NCBI GenBank assembly: GCA_023389035.1
Contig: JAEWFC010000038.1
Location: forward strand, 1-64,000
Direction: 5' to 3'
Source: Acidobacteriota bacterium
GTDB lineage: Bacteria; Acidobacteriota; Blastocatellia; Pyrinomonadales; Pyrinomonadaceae
DNA length: 64,000 nucleotides
In this document: piece after piece, positions 25,881 to 34,354 of the stretch
Numbering within the stretch: the stretch's first letter is position 1
Layout: each line of letters opens with the position of its first letter
The notes under the pieces: model-generated
Database searches by the model: none
Seen by the model: the letters and a program-made list of their open reading frames with translations, nothing else
Told to the model about the DNA's origin: nothing
Position numbers and translations under genes: made by a program

Positions 25881-26770
25881 TGTTCGCCGAGTGAGGTTAG
25901 GGTTATGACATTGATCTCAGGCGGTACGCGGAAACGAAACGGCAACACGCTGGTGCCGACTCCGCTCGAGACGTAAACGTGCTTGTTGTCCACAACAACG
26001 TGCCCATCCATGAACCTGTGATCGTTAAAAACCGCGATCGGCCCGAAAAGTGGCCAATTAAGCTGTCCGCCGTGTGTGTGGCCGGAAAACATTATCGAAA
26101 AGCCTGCGGGAGTGTGCAGCGAGGAATCCGGATTGTGCGTCAGCGCGATGATATTGCGTTTCTCAGCGGCTGCATCGAATGGCTCGGCGGGCACCTGGCG
26201 GTTCCTGTACCAATCTTCTATGCCCCAAATGCGTAAGGTTTCTCCATTGACGGGAATCTCGGCTATCTCATTCTGCAAAACATTGATGCCGGCGACCTGC
26301 TCGAGCTTGCGGTGAATGTTCGGTTCGTTGTGGTACCAGTCATGGTTCCCGATGATGGCGAAGACACCGTATTTCGCACGGAAACCTTTCAGATTCTGAG
26401 CTATCTCATCTACAGGGATCTTAAGCTCGGTCCGATCGGTACCCTCGGGCTTGTTTCGAGCGTCGCTATCCCAGCGGCGTTCGCTGACATAGTCGCCCAA
26501 GAGCACGATAATGTCAGGGTTTTGGGCGTTTGCCTGCTCGACCACATAACGAAGACGTTCGGGTGGAGCGTAGTTGGATCCGGTGTGAATGTCTGCGATC
26601 GTTACGACGCGAAGCCCGTTAAGGTTGGGGCTCCAATGCGGAACCGCGAGGGTTTCATTGACGACAACAAACTGCCGCGGTTCGATGAAATACGCGTAAG
26701 AGAGAAAAATCGCAATTAGAAGAGCGAGTACGCTGGTAAAAAGACCGATCCGCTTGAGCCACTTCTTCAT
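25877..26770 (-). CDS. Membrane-anchored metallophosphoesterase, copy 2
   Basis: 297 residues, clearly paralogous to the next gene: one N-terminal membrane segment, then VVTIADIHTG, IIVLLGDYV, IGNHDWYHNEP and MFSGHTHGGQLNWPLFGP. All metal-binding motifs are intact. The two proteins align over nearly their whole length, including INVLQNEIA in the middle, so they arose by tandem duplication. They are translationally coupled. Two different but related substrates, or a heterodimer, are both possible. Confidence 0.87.
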   Translation of the reverse strand: MKKWLKRIGLFTSVLALLIAIFLSYAYFIEPRQFVVVNETLAVPHWSPNLNGLRVVTIADIHTGSNYAPPERLRYVVEQANAQNPDIIVLLGDYVSERRWDSDARNKPEGTDRTELKIPVDEIAQNLKGFRAKYGVFAIIGNHDWYHNEPNIHRKLEQVAGINVLQNEIAEIPVNGETLRIWGIEDWYRNRQVPAEPFDAAAEKRNIIALTHNPDSSLHTPAGFSIMFSGHTHGGQLNWPLFGPIAVFNDHRFMDGHVVVDNKHVYVSSGVGTSVLPFRFRVPPEINVITLTSLGEQ

Positions 26771-26779
26771 TGATAAGCA

Positions 26780-28534
26780 CTATTTCCCGAAATACTCCGC
26801 CCAACGTCTGTCGACAAGCTTAGCAATGTCGTCACGTACCTCGACCACGCCAGGATACCAGGGCTTCATACGGGCATCGATCACGATCGGGGCTTCGTAA
26901 CCGATGTGATTATTCTTGACGTTGACAGCTTTCGCATAGATGTCGGTCGCCGGGTTAAAACGTGTCCAGGTAGCCCAGAGAAATTTCTCAGTGGAATCAG
27001 CAAACGAGACGTCATCGTGGAGAATCACCACCTGCCACGCGTCGAACCTGCCGGAACCGGCTATGCGTTCGCCGAGATCTTTATCGCTCTCGTACGAATC
27101 GGCCTCGACTACCAGGCATCCGCCGCAATACGGGCGAGCCTTTAGAACACCTTTTGGAAGATCGCCCGAGAATTCACGTGCGAGTTCCCTTTTTTGGTCG
27201 CCGGTGCCCATAAGGATCGCTTTGCTGCCATGATTTATCTTGCCGCTCGCGTAATCCAGCGTGTCGAACGCGGTCTGTGAAAAGATAAACAGGTCGCGAT
27301 GCCATTCGACACGCTCGAGGATATGTTGAAAAAGAGATCTGAAGTCACGCAGGTCTTGAGGCTTGTCCGTCAAAAGCAGAAACTTCGTAAGTGCAAGCTG
27401 ACCCTCGCCGAGAATGCGGAAACCTGCGGAAAGAGCCTCGCGGCCATAACGCTCTTTTACTACTGCAGCCGCAAGGGAATGAAACCCGGTCTCGCCGTAG
27501 CTCCACAGATCGCGAACCGCAGGCATAACCATCGGGAAAAGCGGAGAAAGGAGTTCCTGCAGATAGTCGCCAATGAAGAAATCTTCTTGCCGCGGCTTAC
27601 CTACGACAGTTGCAGGGTAGATAGCGTCCTTGCGGTGAAAGACAGCATCCGCGTGAAACACCGGATAATCGTGCGTTAAAGAATAATAACCGTAATGATC
27701 GCCGAAGGGGCCTTCGGGACGGCGTTCAGCGGGCGGAACGTGGCCGCAGATAGCAAACTCGGATTCGGCGATAAGCCGATGATGGCCAATGATCGGATTG
27801 TCGGCCGTTGCGATCTTCGATCCCGAGAGCAATGAGGCCAGCATCAGCTCAGGAACGTCTTCGGGAAGCGGAGCGATCGCGGAAAGTATCATCGCCGGCG
27901 GTCCGCCAAGGAATATTGTGACCGGCAATGCCGCGTTCTGCTTTTCGGCCTCGAAATAATGAAAACCGCCGCCCTTCCCAATCTGCCAATGTATGCCCGT
28001 GGTCATCTTATCGTATCGCTGGATACGGTACATTCCGAGATTGGGCTTGCCCGATAGAGGGCTCTCGGTATAGACAAGCGGCAAGGTAACGAAATGCCCG
28101 CCGTCCTCATGCCAAAGCTGGAGCAAGGGCAGCTTATCAAGATCTACCTCTTTCTGCCGAGACTCGAGGACAGGAGCGTTTCGCACCTTCTTCGTTCCAA
28201 GACGAAGAGCCGTAGCTCCCATATCGCGATAGTTCCATAGCTTTCCTAGCTTTGGCGGTAAGACGATGTCCACCATCTCGACGGCTCGCTTTACGAAATC
28301 GAGCGGCCGCTTTCCAAATGCGATCTCTATCCGTCTGACGGTGCCGAACAGGTTTGTGACGACCGGAAAGGTGGAACCTTTAACGTTGGTGAAAAGAAGA
28401 GCCTTACCTTGATCGTCGATCACGCGCCGGTGGATCTCCGCTAGTTCAAGATACGGATCGACCTCGGTAGAGATCTCGATTATCTCGCCCTCATTTCGAA
28501 GAGCGTCGATGAAAGTACGGAGATTTCGATGCAT
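26780..28534 (-). CDS. ubiD: UbiD-family decarboxylase (prenylated-FMN dependent)
   Basis: 584 residues. UbiD-family enzymes use prenyl-FMN to decarboxylate aromatic or unsaturated acids, e.g. 4-hydroxy-3-polyprenylbenzoate in quinone synthesis. The sequence shows GMYRIQRYDKMTTGIHWQIGK and PFGDHYGYYSLTHDYPV (family Glu/Asp region), GGPPAMILSAIAPLPEDV and KAILMGTGDQKRELAREF. The start at MHRNLRTFIDAL is typical of the family; the frame continues upstream but only to a TTG inside a hairpin. No ribosome site is visible, and the ATG follows that hairpin by 4 bases. The partner UbiX is not in the window. Confidence 0.88.
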   Translation of the reverse strand: MHRNLRTFIDALRNEGEIIEISTEVDPYLELAEIHRRVIDDQGKALLFTNVKGSTFPVVTNLFGTVRRIEIAFGKRPLDFVKRAVEMVDIVLPPKLGKLWNYRDMGATALRLGTKKVRNAPVLESRQKEVDLDKLPLLQLWHEDGGHFVTLPLVYTESPLSGKPNLGMYRIQRYDKMTTGIHWQIGKGGGFHYFEAEKQNAALPVTIFLGGPPAMILSAIAPLPEDVPELMLASLLSGSKIATADNPIIGHHRLIAESEFAICGHVPPAERRPEGPFGDHYGYYSLTHDYPVFHADAVFHRKDAIYPATVVGKPRQEDFFIGDYLQELLSPLFPMVMPAVRDLWSYGETGFHSLAAAVVKERYGREALSAGFRILGEGQLALTKFLLLTDKPQDLRDFRSLFQHILERVEWHRDLFIFSQTAFDTLDYASGKINHGSKAILMGTGDQKRELAREFSGDLPKGVLKARPYCGGCLVVEADSYESDKDLGERIAGSGRFDAWQVVILHDDVSFADSTEKFLWATWTRFNPATDIYAKAVNVKNNHIGYEAPIVIDARMKPWYPGVVEVRDDIAKLVDRRWAEYFGK

Positions 28535-28538
28535 AAAG

Positions 28539-28582
28539 AAGCCGTGAGCCTTGTACCTAAAGAGTAACAAGTTTCACGGCTT
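28539..28582 (-). terminator. Hairpin between the M16 operon and ubiD
   Basis: On the minus strand AAGCCGTGA (28582-28574) pairs perfectly with TCACGGCTT (28547-28539), and a second stem (CTTGT/ACAAG) forms within the loop. It is followed by CTTT and the ubiD ATG. It may end the M16 transcript, or act as a structured leader of ubiD. Confidence 0.55.
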
Positions 28583-28615
28583 TCGTGTATTGCTGCTGAT
28601 ACTGAGAGCTAGCGT

Positions 28616-30094
28616 CTACTTTCGCAGATTCGGCTTAGTAATATCGAGCTCAGCGACCGGTATGACGTCAGGTTTGATATTCGGAAAACGTTTTGCAAGA
28701 TCTTCTCTGAACTTGGCATAGTCGCCAACGATAATTATGTCGCCGCCAAGCAAGTGCCCTTTAGCAAGATCGCGGATCTCCTTATCAGTCACAGCGTTTA
28801 CGCTTGTCATGTATCGGTTCAGTTCGCTAGTCGGTATGTCGAATGTGTAAAGGTCAGCAAGGGCATTGACCAATCCGCGGGTCGTTTCGATGTTGCGGCT
28901 AAATCCACCGGTGAGCACTGCCTTACGCGGATCAAGCTCGGAAGCGGGGATCGCACCATCGATCAGCCGATTTATTTCGGAAAGAAGGAGCTCGGCAACC
29001 TCTGCGGCGGACTCATTCTTGGTCTGGGTGCGAGTCGAAAAGTTAGCTTTATCATAACGCCAGGCAAATGAACTTCCCGCTCCGTAGCTGAGGCCGCGCT
29101 TTATTCTGATCTCTTGATTAAGTCGGGACGAGTAACCACCCCCGAACAATGAGTTGAGTGTTGAAGCGGCATAATAACGAGCGTCAGGCGCGCCGTCCTC
29201 AGCTTCTCGGCCAAAACCAGCAGGACGTACGTAACTTACAGAAGCCTGTCCCGAATTGGGAAGATCAATGACCAATATTCTATTTGTGGGCGTCTTGTTC
29301 GATGGATCTCCCTCCTCCATCGCTGCAAACCCCTTTTCCGGATCAGGCCTTACCCAACGTCCGAAATATGTATCCGCCATCTTAACGGCATCAGCGGATG
29401 TAATATCACCCGCAAATATCAAGATTGAATTTCTAGGTAAGAAATTACCGCGGTAGGAGCCTTCGATATCGGCACGAGTTATAGCTGCAAGGCTTTCAGG
29501 AGTGCCACCGGAAGGGATTTCTTTTAGTGAGTATACGCTGGCTACGTAATTAGTAAGGAAACCGGGCTGCGTAAGATTGTAAGTCAAACCGTCGAGGGCC
29601 TGCGAACGTAGTAGGTCGAGTTCCGCTTGCGGAAAGGTCGGATCAATCACGACCTCGGACATTATCGCCATCGCCTGGGCGAGCTTGTCTGAGGTTACCG
29701 AGATCGACACAGATGAATTGTCCCATCCGGCACCGGAGCCCAGCGATCCACCGAGAAATTCCATTTCCTCAGCTATCTGCGTTGCAGTTCTCGTCTTAGT
29801 GCCTTTGGTAAGCATTGTGGCGGTCAAGTCTGCAAGTCCCGCCTTCTCCATTTCGTCTGATGAAGCACCGGAACGGACCAGGAGTTGGACCGTTACAAGC
29901 GGTACATTTCTCTTTTCAACTACCGCGACGGTCAAACCGTTCTTAAGCTTGGTCTCCTTGACCGCCGGAACAGCAGCGGTCCGCGTCGGACCGGGTTTCG
30001 GTTCCTGACCGATCACGGTTACCGAAAAAAATACGATACAGGAAATGATCCGGAGGAGAACCGAGCCGGATCCGTTATATCTCTTCCTTAGCAT
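28616..30094 (-). CDS. M16-family peptidase-like protein lacking the zinc motif
   Basis: 492 residues with a signal peptide (CIVFFSVTVIGQEP). It has the two M16 half-domains, but the place of the HxxEH zinc site reads GLADLTATML, so no zinc ligands are present. The Arg/Tyr pair region in the C-terminal half is kept (YYAASTLNSLFGGGYSSRLNQEIRIKRGLSYG). Such inactive subunits pair with an active M16 partner, here the gene directly upstream with no intervening bases. Location is probably periplasmic. Confidence 0.88.
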   Translation of the reverse strand: MLRKRYNGSGSVLLRIISCIVFFSVTVIGQEPKPGPTRTAAVPAVKETKLKNGLTVAVVEKRNVPLVTVQLLVRSGASSDEMEKAGLADLTATMLTKGTKTRTATQIAEEMEFLGGSLGSGAGWDNSSVSISVTSDKLAQAMAIMSEVVIDPTFPQAELDLLRSQALDGLTYNLTQPGFLTNYVASVYSLKEIPSGGTPESLAAITRADIEGSYRGNFLPRNSILIFAGDITSADAVKMADTYFGRWVRPDPEKGFAAMEEGDPSNKTPTNRILVIDLPNSGQASVSYVRPAGFGREAEDGAPDARYYAASTLNSLFGGGYSSRLNQEIRIKRGLSYGAGSSFAWRYDKANFSTRTQTKNESAAEVAELLLSEINRLIDGAIPASELDPRKAVLTGGFSRNIETTRGLVNALADLYTFDIPTSELNRYMTSVNAVTDKEIRDLAKGHLLGGDIIIVGDYAKFREDLAKRFPNIKPDVIPVAELDITKPNLRK

Positions 30095-31441
30095 TTAGTT
30101 CTGCACTCCTTCCACCTTATTTTCCTGATTGTAATAGATCACGACGCGGTTATTATCCTTGAAATAATCTTTCATAACCCGCTGAACGTCGGCAGCGGTT
30201 ACAGCCTGCAGTTTTGCGACTTCGTCATTAACGGCCTTCGGATCGCCTAGGTACGCAACTGCCCGTTCGATGATTATCGCGCGTCCGTCGTTATCCTCTC
30301 GCTGGCGAATAGCACGAGCGATCAGCTGATTCTTCGCCTTATCAAGTTCTTTGCTTGTGACCGGAGCGTCCCGCATCTTTTTGAGCTCCGCCAGGAATGC
30401 TTTTTCCATCGACTCGGAGGTCCCCGTATCAGAGCCTATTCCCATAAAGGTCAGCAAACCTTTGTCGACGCGGATATCGGCATTGAATGAAGCTTCCTGG
30501 GCTATCTTTTGGTTTCGGACCAGCTCAAGATACAGACGGGAACTTTCGCCGCCTGAGAGTACGCTCTGAGCAATTCGCAAGGCCGGAACATCGCTGTGAC
30601 GTGACGGAGGAGCGAGATAGGTTATTGCAACGGCGGGAAACGGTACTATCGGCCCGAACTCGGTGTAGCGCCGTTCCGAAGTCCAATCCGGTTCAGTACC
30701 GGAAACGCGCTTGATCGGTTCACCGGGCCGCTTTATGGAGCCAAAATATTTATCGACCCATGCATTCAACTGCTTTTCATCGAAGTCGCCTACGACGATC
30801 AATACGGCATTGTCCGGACGGTAGAAATCCTTATAGAACTTGTCGGCGTCAGCAGGCGTTGCCGCATTGAGCTCGTCCAGGTTGCCGATAACTCCGCGTT
30901 TATAGGGATGTTTTTGATATGAAAGACTGTCGACCATCTCGAAAAACCTTCCGTAGGGATTTGCCAAGACCCCTTGACGAAATTCTTCCTTGACGACGTC
31001 TCTCTCAGAGGAAAAACTAGCCTGGTCGACGTTCAGATTCACCATCCGGTCCGCCTCTGCCCACAAGAGTACCTCAAGATGGTTGGACGGGACTACCTGA
31101 TAGTAGTTAGTGAAATCGGGCCAGGTGGAGGCATTATTAAAGCCGCCGACATCCTCTGTGAGACGATCGAACTTCTCATTCGGCATGTTCTTTGTAGCTT
31201 TGAACATCATATGCTCGAACATGTGAGCGAAGCCCGATTTTCCGATGGGATCATTCTTTCCGCCAACGTCGTACCAGACATGGATCGAGACGGTCGGGCT
31301 AGAAGTGTCACGGTGCGTGACGACACGCATTCCGTTCGCCAGGGTGCGTTCCTTTATCTCGAGCGGCGGGACGTTGAGTTGAGCTGAAGCCGCGAGGGTT
31401 AGGGCGGTCAGCAGAGAAATTGCGAGACTGATCTTTTTCAT
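30095..31441 (-). CDS. M16-family zinc peptidase (active subunit)
   Basis: 448 residues with a signal peptide to about residue 21 (TLAASAQL). The inverted zinc motif is complete: His73-xx-Glu76-His77 in FAHMFEHMMF, with the distal Glu in SSERDVVKEEF. The C-terminal half has LYLELVRNQKIAQEASF. Pitrilysin/processing-peptidase relatives degrade short peptides in a closed chamber. ATG at 31441 is chosen over the upstream frame start because the signal peptide begins there. It is in an operon with the zinc-less partner. Confidence 0.9.
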   Translation of the reverse strand: MKKISLAISLLTALTLAASAQLNVPPLEIKERTLANGMRVVTHRDTSSPTVSIHVWYDVGGKNDPIGKSGFAHMFEHMMFKATKNMPNEKFDRLTEDVGGFNNASTWPDFTNYYQVVPSNHLEVLLWAEADRMVNLNVDQASFSSERDVVKEEFRQGVLANPYGRFFEMVDSLSYQKHPYKRGVIGNLDELNAATPADADKFYKDFYRPDNAVLIVVGDFDEKQLNAWVDKYFGSIKRPGEPIKRVSGTEPDWTSERRYTEFGPIVPFPAVAITYLAPPSRHSDVPALRIAQSVLSGGESSRLYLELVRNQKIAQEASFNADIRVDKGLLTFMGIGSDTGTSESMEKAFLAELKKMRDAPVTSKELDKAKNQLIARAIRQREDNDGRAIIIERAVAYLGDPKAVNDEVAKLQAVTAADVQRVMKDYFKDNNRVVIYYNQENKVEGVQN

Positions 31442-31545
31442 ACTTTCTAGATGATTGTGCAACGATCCCGCGGGCGACCGGAAGTAATTCGTTACGACAC
31501 GCACGAACTTTGATGCGAAACGCACCGATCTAAGACGAGCAAATT

Positions 31546-32400
31546 TTACTTAGCCGGATAATCGTAAAATCCTTTGCCGCTTTTTCGTCCCAACCACCCG
31601 GCGTCAACATATTTCTTGAGCAGTGGCGAGGGCCTATATTTAGGATCGCCGAGTCCGTCGTGAAGGACATTGAGGATCGCCAAACATACATCGAGCCCGA
31701 TGAAATCTGCGAGTGTCAGCGGCCCCATCGGATGATTCATCCCGAGCTTCATAATCTCGTCTATGGCCTCCTTGCTCGCGACGCCTTCGTGCAGAGCAAA
31801 GATCGCCTCGTTGATCATTGGCATCAGGACGCGGTTAGAGACAAAACCCGGATAGTCATTGCATTCTACCGGCGTCTTGCCAAAGCTCTCAGAGAGTCCC
31901 TTGACCTTTGCATATGTCTCATCAGACGTTGCAATGCCGCGGATCACTTCAACAAGCTTCATCAGCGGAACGGGATTGAAGAAGTGCATCCCGATAACGT
32001 TTTCAGGGCGCTTCGTGACCGCTGCTATCTTTGTGATCGAGATCGACGAGGTATTTGACGACAGTATTGCGGTCGCCGAGCAGATCGAGTCAAGTTGTTC
32101 GAAGATCTGCTTCTTTATAGCTAAATTCTCGGTTGCGGCCTCTACGACCAATGTACAATCTTTAAGGTCATTAAGGTCCGTCGAGGGCTTGATACGGCTG
32201 AGGACAGCTTCCTTTTCTGTTTCGGTCATCGTTTCTTTCTTAACGAACCGATCAAGACTCTTACTAACGTTTGCGATTCCCCTGTCAACGTATTCCGAAT
32301 TGACGTCGGATAACACGACATCAAAGCCTGTAGAGGCCGCAGTTTGAGCTATGCCGTTACCCATTGTACCGGCGCCAATTACACCAATTATTTCAGACAT
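31546..32400 (-). CDS. hbd: 3-hydroxybutyryl-CoA dehydrogenase
   Basis: 284 residues, the single-domain length of Hbd-type enzymes. It has the NAD Rossmann site GVIGAGTMGNGIAQ, the catalytic His in GMHFFNPVPLMKLVEVI and the C-terminal signature GRKSGKGFYDYP. It interconverts acetoacetyl-CoA and 3-hydroxybutyryl-CoA. A thiolase (33096) and a CoA-transferase (34355) lie just upstream on the same strand, suggesting short-chain acid use or PHB-type turnover. No crotonase or acyl-CoA dehydrogenase is nearby. Confidence 0.94.
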   Translation of the reverse strand: MSEIIGVIGAGTMGNGIAQTAASTGFDVVLSDVNSEYVDRGIANVSKSLDRFVKKETMTETEKEAVLSRIKPSTDLNDLKDCTLVVEAATENLAIKKQIFEQLDSICSATAILSSNTSSISITKIAAVTKRPENVIGMHFFNPVPLMKLVEVIRGIATSDETYAKVKGLSESFGKTPVECNDYPGFVSNRVLMPMINEAIFALHEGVASKEAIDEIMKLGMNHPMGPLTLADFIGLDVCLAILNVLHDGLGDPKYRPSPLLKKYVDAGWLGRKSGKGFYDYPAK

Positions 32401-32463
32401 CAGATATTGATCCTTTGAAAGTAGTTGAATTGCCAGACGTCAAGAATATCGAATAGCGATATT

Positions 32464-32495
32464 TAAAACAAAATGGGCGGTCCTGAAGACCACCC
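32464..32495 (-). terminator. Intrinsic terminator after the 32517-33044 gene
   Basis: On the minus strand an 8-bp stem GGGTGGTC/GGACCGCCC-like (one G-T pair) with a 5-base loop is followed by ATTTTGTTTT. It separates the small membrane-protein gene from hbd. Confidence 0.7.
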
Positions 32496-32516
32496 CTTAC
32501 TATTTACGTCTGAGAT

Positions 32517-33044
32517 TTATTGCTGCCAACGATAGGGTTTTGGTGACGTGATCTGGTCGGCAGGTGCATTCACTGGATAAGCTTGCGATTCGCCCGGAAA
32601 CGCGAAAGCAGGTGCGGTCTCGCGTCCTTCGAGATAAGCCTTGCCAGTATCGGATAAGGCAAACCATAACCCGTACACTGCCAAAGCAATGCCGAATGGC
32701 ATAAGAAACATTCCGCCACACACCCAGCTGACCGAATTCAGAACAGATGTCACAATCATCCGCTTTTGAGTTGGCGGGTTATGGCTGCGAAGCCGCCTTC
32801 CCATTTGGATATTCGCGACCATGCATGCAATGCCAAATAGAGCTATGGCGACAAAGAGCAAGGCGAAAACAGCAATAAACACGAGACCCACCATATCCGA
32901 GCTTCTTGCGGTCGCAGCCGAAGCGACACCGATGCCCCCGTACAGCAATACCATAAGGAAGAAGAACAGCACGAAGAGCCCCTGAAGGCCAGCGTATACC
33001 CATGCAAAAATGCTAAGAAGATTGGTGTGTTCTCGTGCTTGCAT
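32517..33044 (-). CDS. Small four-helix membrane protein, unknown function
   Basis: 175 residues. Three or four membrane segments are clear (about 12-40, 52-80, 98-128), with a charged loop RRLRSHNPPTQKRM between the second and third. The C-terminal 40 residues are Pro/Ala-rich and soluble (PAFAFPGESQAYPVN). No catalytic motif or family was recognised. It sits between thiolase and hbd but is closed off by its own terminator, so a link with CoA metabolism is not implied. Confidence 0.7.
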   Translation of the reverse strand: MQAREHTNLLSIFAWVYAGLQGLFVLFFFLMVLLYGGIGVASAATARSSDMVGLVFIAVFALLFVAIALFGIACMVANIQMGRRLRSHNPPTQKRMIVTSVLNSVSWVCGGMFLMPFGIALAVYGLWFALSDTGKAYLEGRETAPAFAFPGESQAYPVNAPADQITSPKPYRWQQ

Positions 33045-33095
33045 TTAATTCTCCCAGGCTAGAACGCTAAAAGTTCCGGAATTTGCGTATCGGCC

Positions 33096-34289
33096 TCAGG
33101 CTCTCTCTACAGCCATTGCAACCGAGTTGCCGCCACCTAGGCAAAGACCGGCTATACCGCGTTTTGCACCACGCCGCTTCATTTCATAGAGCAGCGTCGT
33201 AAGGACGCGTCCACCGGAATTACCGATCGCGTGGCCTAACGCTACCGCTCCGCCGTTCACGTTAACGCGTTCAGGGTCAATGCCGAGCTCCTTCATTACT
33301 CCAAGAGCTTGAACAGAGAACGCTTCATTTAACTCGAAAAGCTCGACGTCCTCGAGTGCCCAACCTGCCTTTGCAGCTGCACGCCTTACGCCCTCGACCG
33401 GAGCGAGCATGATCAGTTTCGGCTCAATTCCGGACACAGCGTATGATACGATCCTGCCGAGCGGTTCGATACCTAGATCAGCAGCCTTTTCGCTGGACGT
33501 AACGACGAGAGCCGACGCACCGTCATTCACGCCGGGCGCATTCCCCGCGGTCACCGTGCCACCATCTTTTTTAAACGCAGGCTTAAGTTTTCCGAGGGTC
33601 TCGACGGTCGTGTCGGGCCTAACCGGCTCGTCATAATCGAGCGTTATCGCATCGCCCTTCTTTTGGGGTATCTCAACCGGGATTATCTCGTCCTTAAATC
33701 GACCTTCGGCTTGTGCTTCCGCAGCCTTACGATGGGAATTAAAGGCGAATTCGTCCTGGGTTTCACGGGTGATCTGATGTTTTTCTGCAACGACCTCACC
33801 GGTATTGCCCATATGCCAGTTCTCGAACGGGCACCAAAGGCCGTCATGGATCATCAGATCGGTCGCGACTTGGTTACCCATACGGAAGCCGTCGCGAGCG
33901 GTCTGAAGCGCGTAAGGAATATTGGACATTGATTCCATACCGCCGGCGACGACGAAATCCGAATCGCCAAGCTGAACCGACTGTCCGGCAAGAGCAACCG
34001 CCCTCAAACCTGAGCCGCACACCATGTTCACGGTCAATGCCGAAACCGTCGGCGGTAATCCTGCCTTTAAAGCGGCCTGTCGAGCAGGCGCCTGTCCGAT
34101 GCCCGCCTGAACGACGCAGCCCATGATTACTTCATCGATCTTATCTTCATCGACCCCTGAACGTTTTACTGCTTCCTTGATCGCAATGGCACCAAGCTCC
34201 GGAGCCGTGAACCCTTTCAAAAGTCCTTGAAACTTCCCGGTCGGTGTACGTGCCGCACTGATAATTACTGCTTGTGTTTTGTCTGACAT
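33096..34289 (-). CDS. Acetyl-CoA C-acetyltransferase (thiolase)
   Basis: 397 residues. The nucleophile Cys lies in NMVCGSGLRAVALA; the second-site NGGAVALGHAIGNSGGR holds the catalytic His, and CLGGGNSVAMAVER near the end holds the second Cys. These are all thiolase signatures. It condenses two acetyl-CoA to acetoacetyl-CoA or the reverse. The start at 34289 (MSDKTQAVIISAART) is preferred to the upstream frame start, which adds nine non-conserved residues. It is downstream of the CoA-transferase gene and upstream of hbd. Confidence 0.93.
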   Translation of the reverse strand: MSDKTQAVIISAARTPTGKFQGLLKGFTAPELGAIAIKEAVKRSGVDEDKIDEVIMGCVVQAGIGQAPARQAALKAGLPPTVSALTVNMVCGSGLRAVALAGQSVQLGDSDFVVAGGMESMSNIPYALQTARDGFRMGNQVATDLMIHDGLWCPFENWHMGNTGEVVAEKHQITRETQDEFAFNSHRKAAEAQAEGRFKDEIIPVEIPQKKGDAITLDYDEPVRPDTTVETLGKLKPAFKKDGGTVTAGNAPGVNDGASALVVTSSEKAADLGIEPLGRIVSYAVSGIEPKLIMLAPVEGVRRAAAKAGWALEDVELFELNEAFSVQALGVMKELGIDPERVNVNGGAVALGHAIGNSGGRVLTTLLYEMKRRGAKRGIAGLCLGGGNSVAMAVERA

Positions 34290-34354
34290 ATGTATGAGTC
34301 CTCTGGAACGATTCAATAAAAAAGTAGAATATCACACGCCAAGTACCATGTTAA

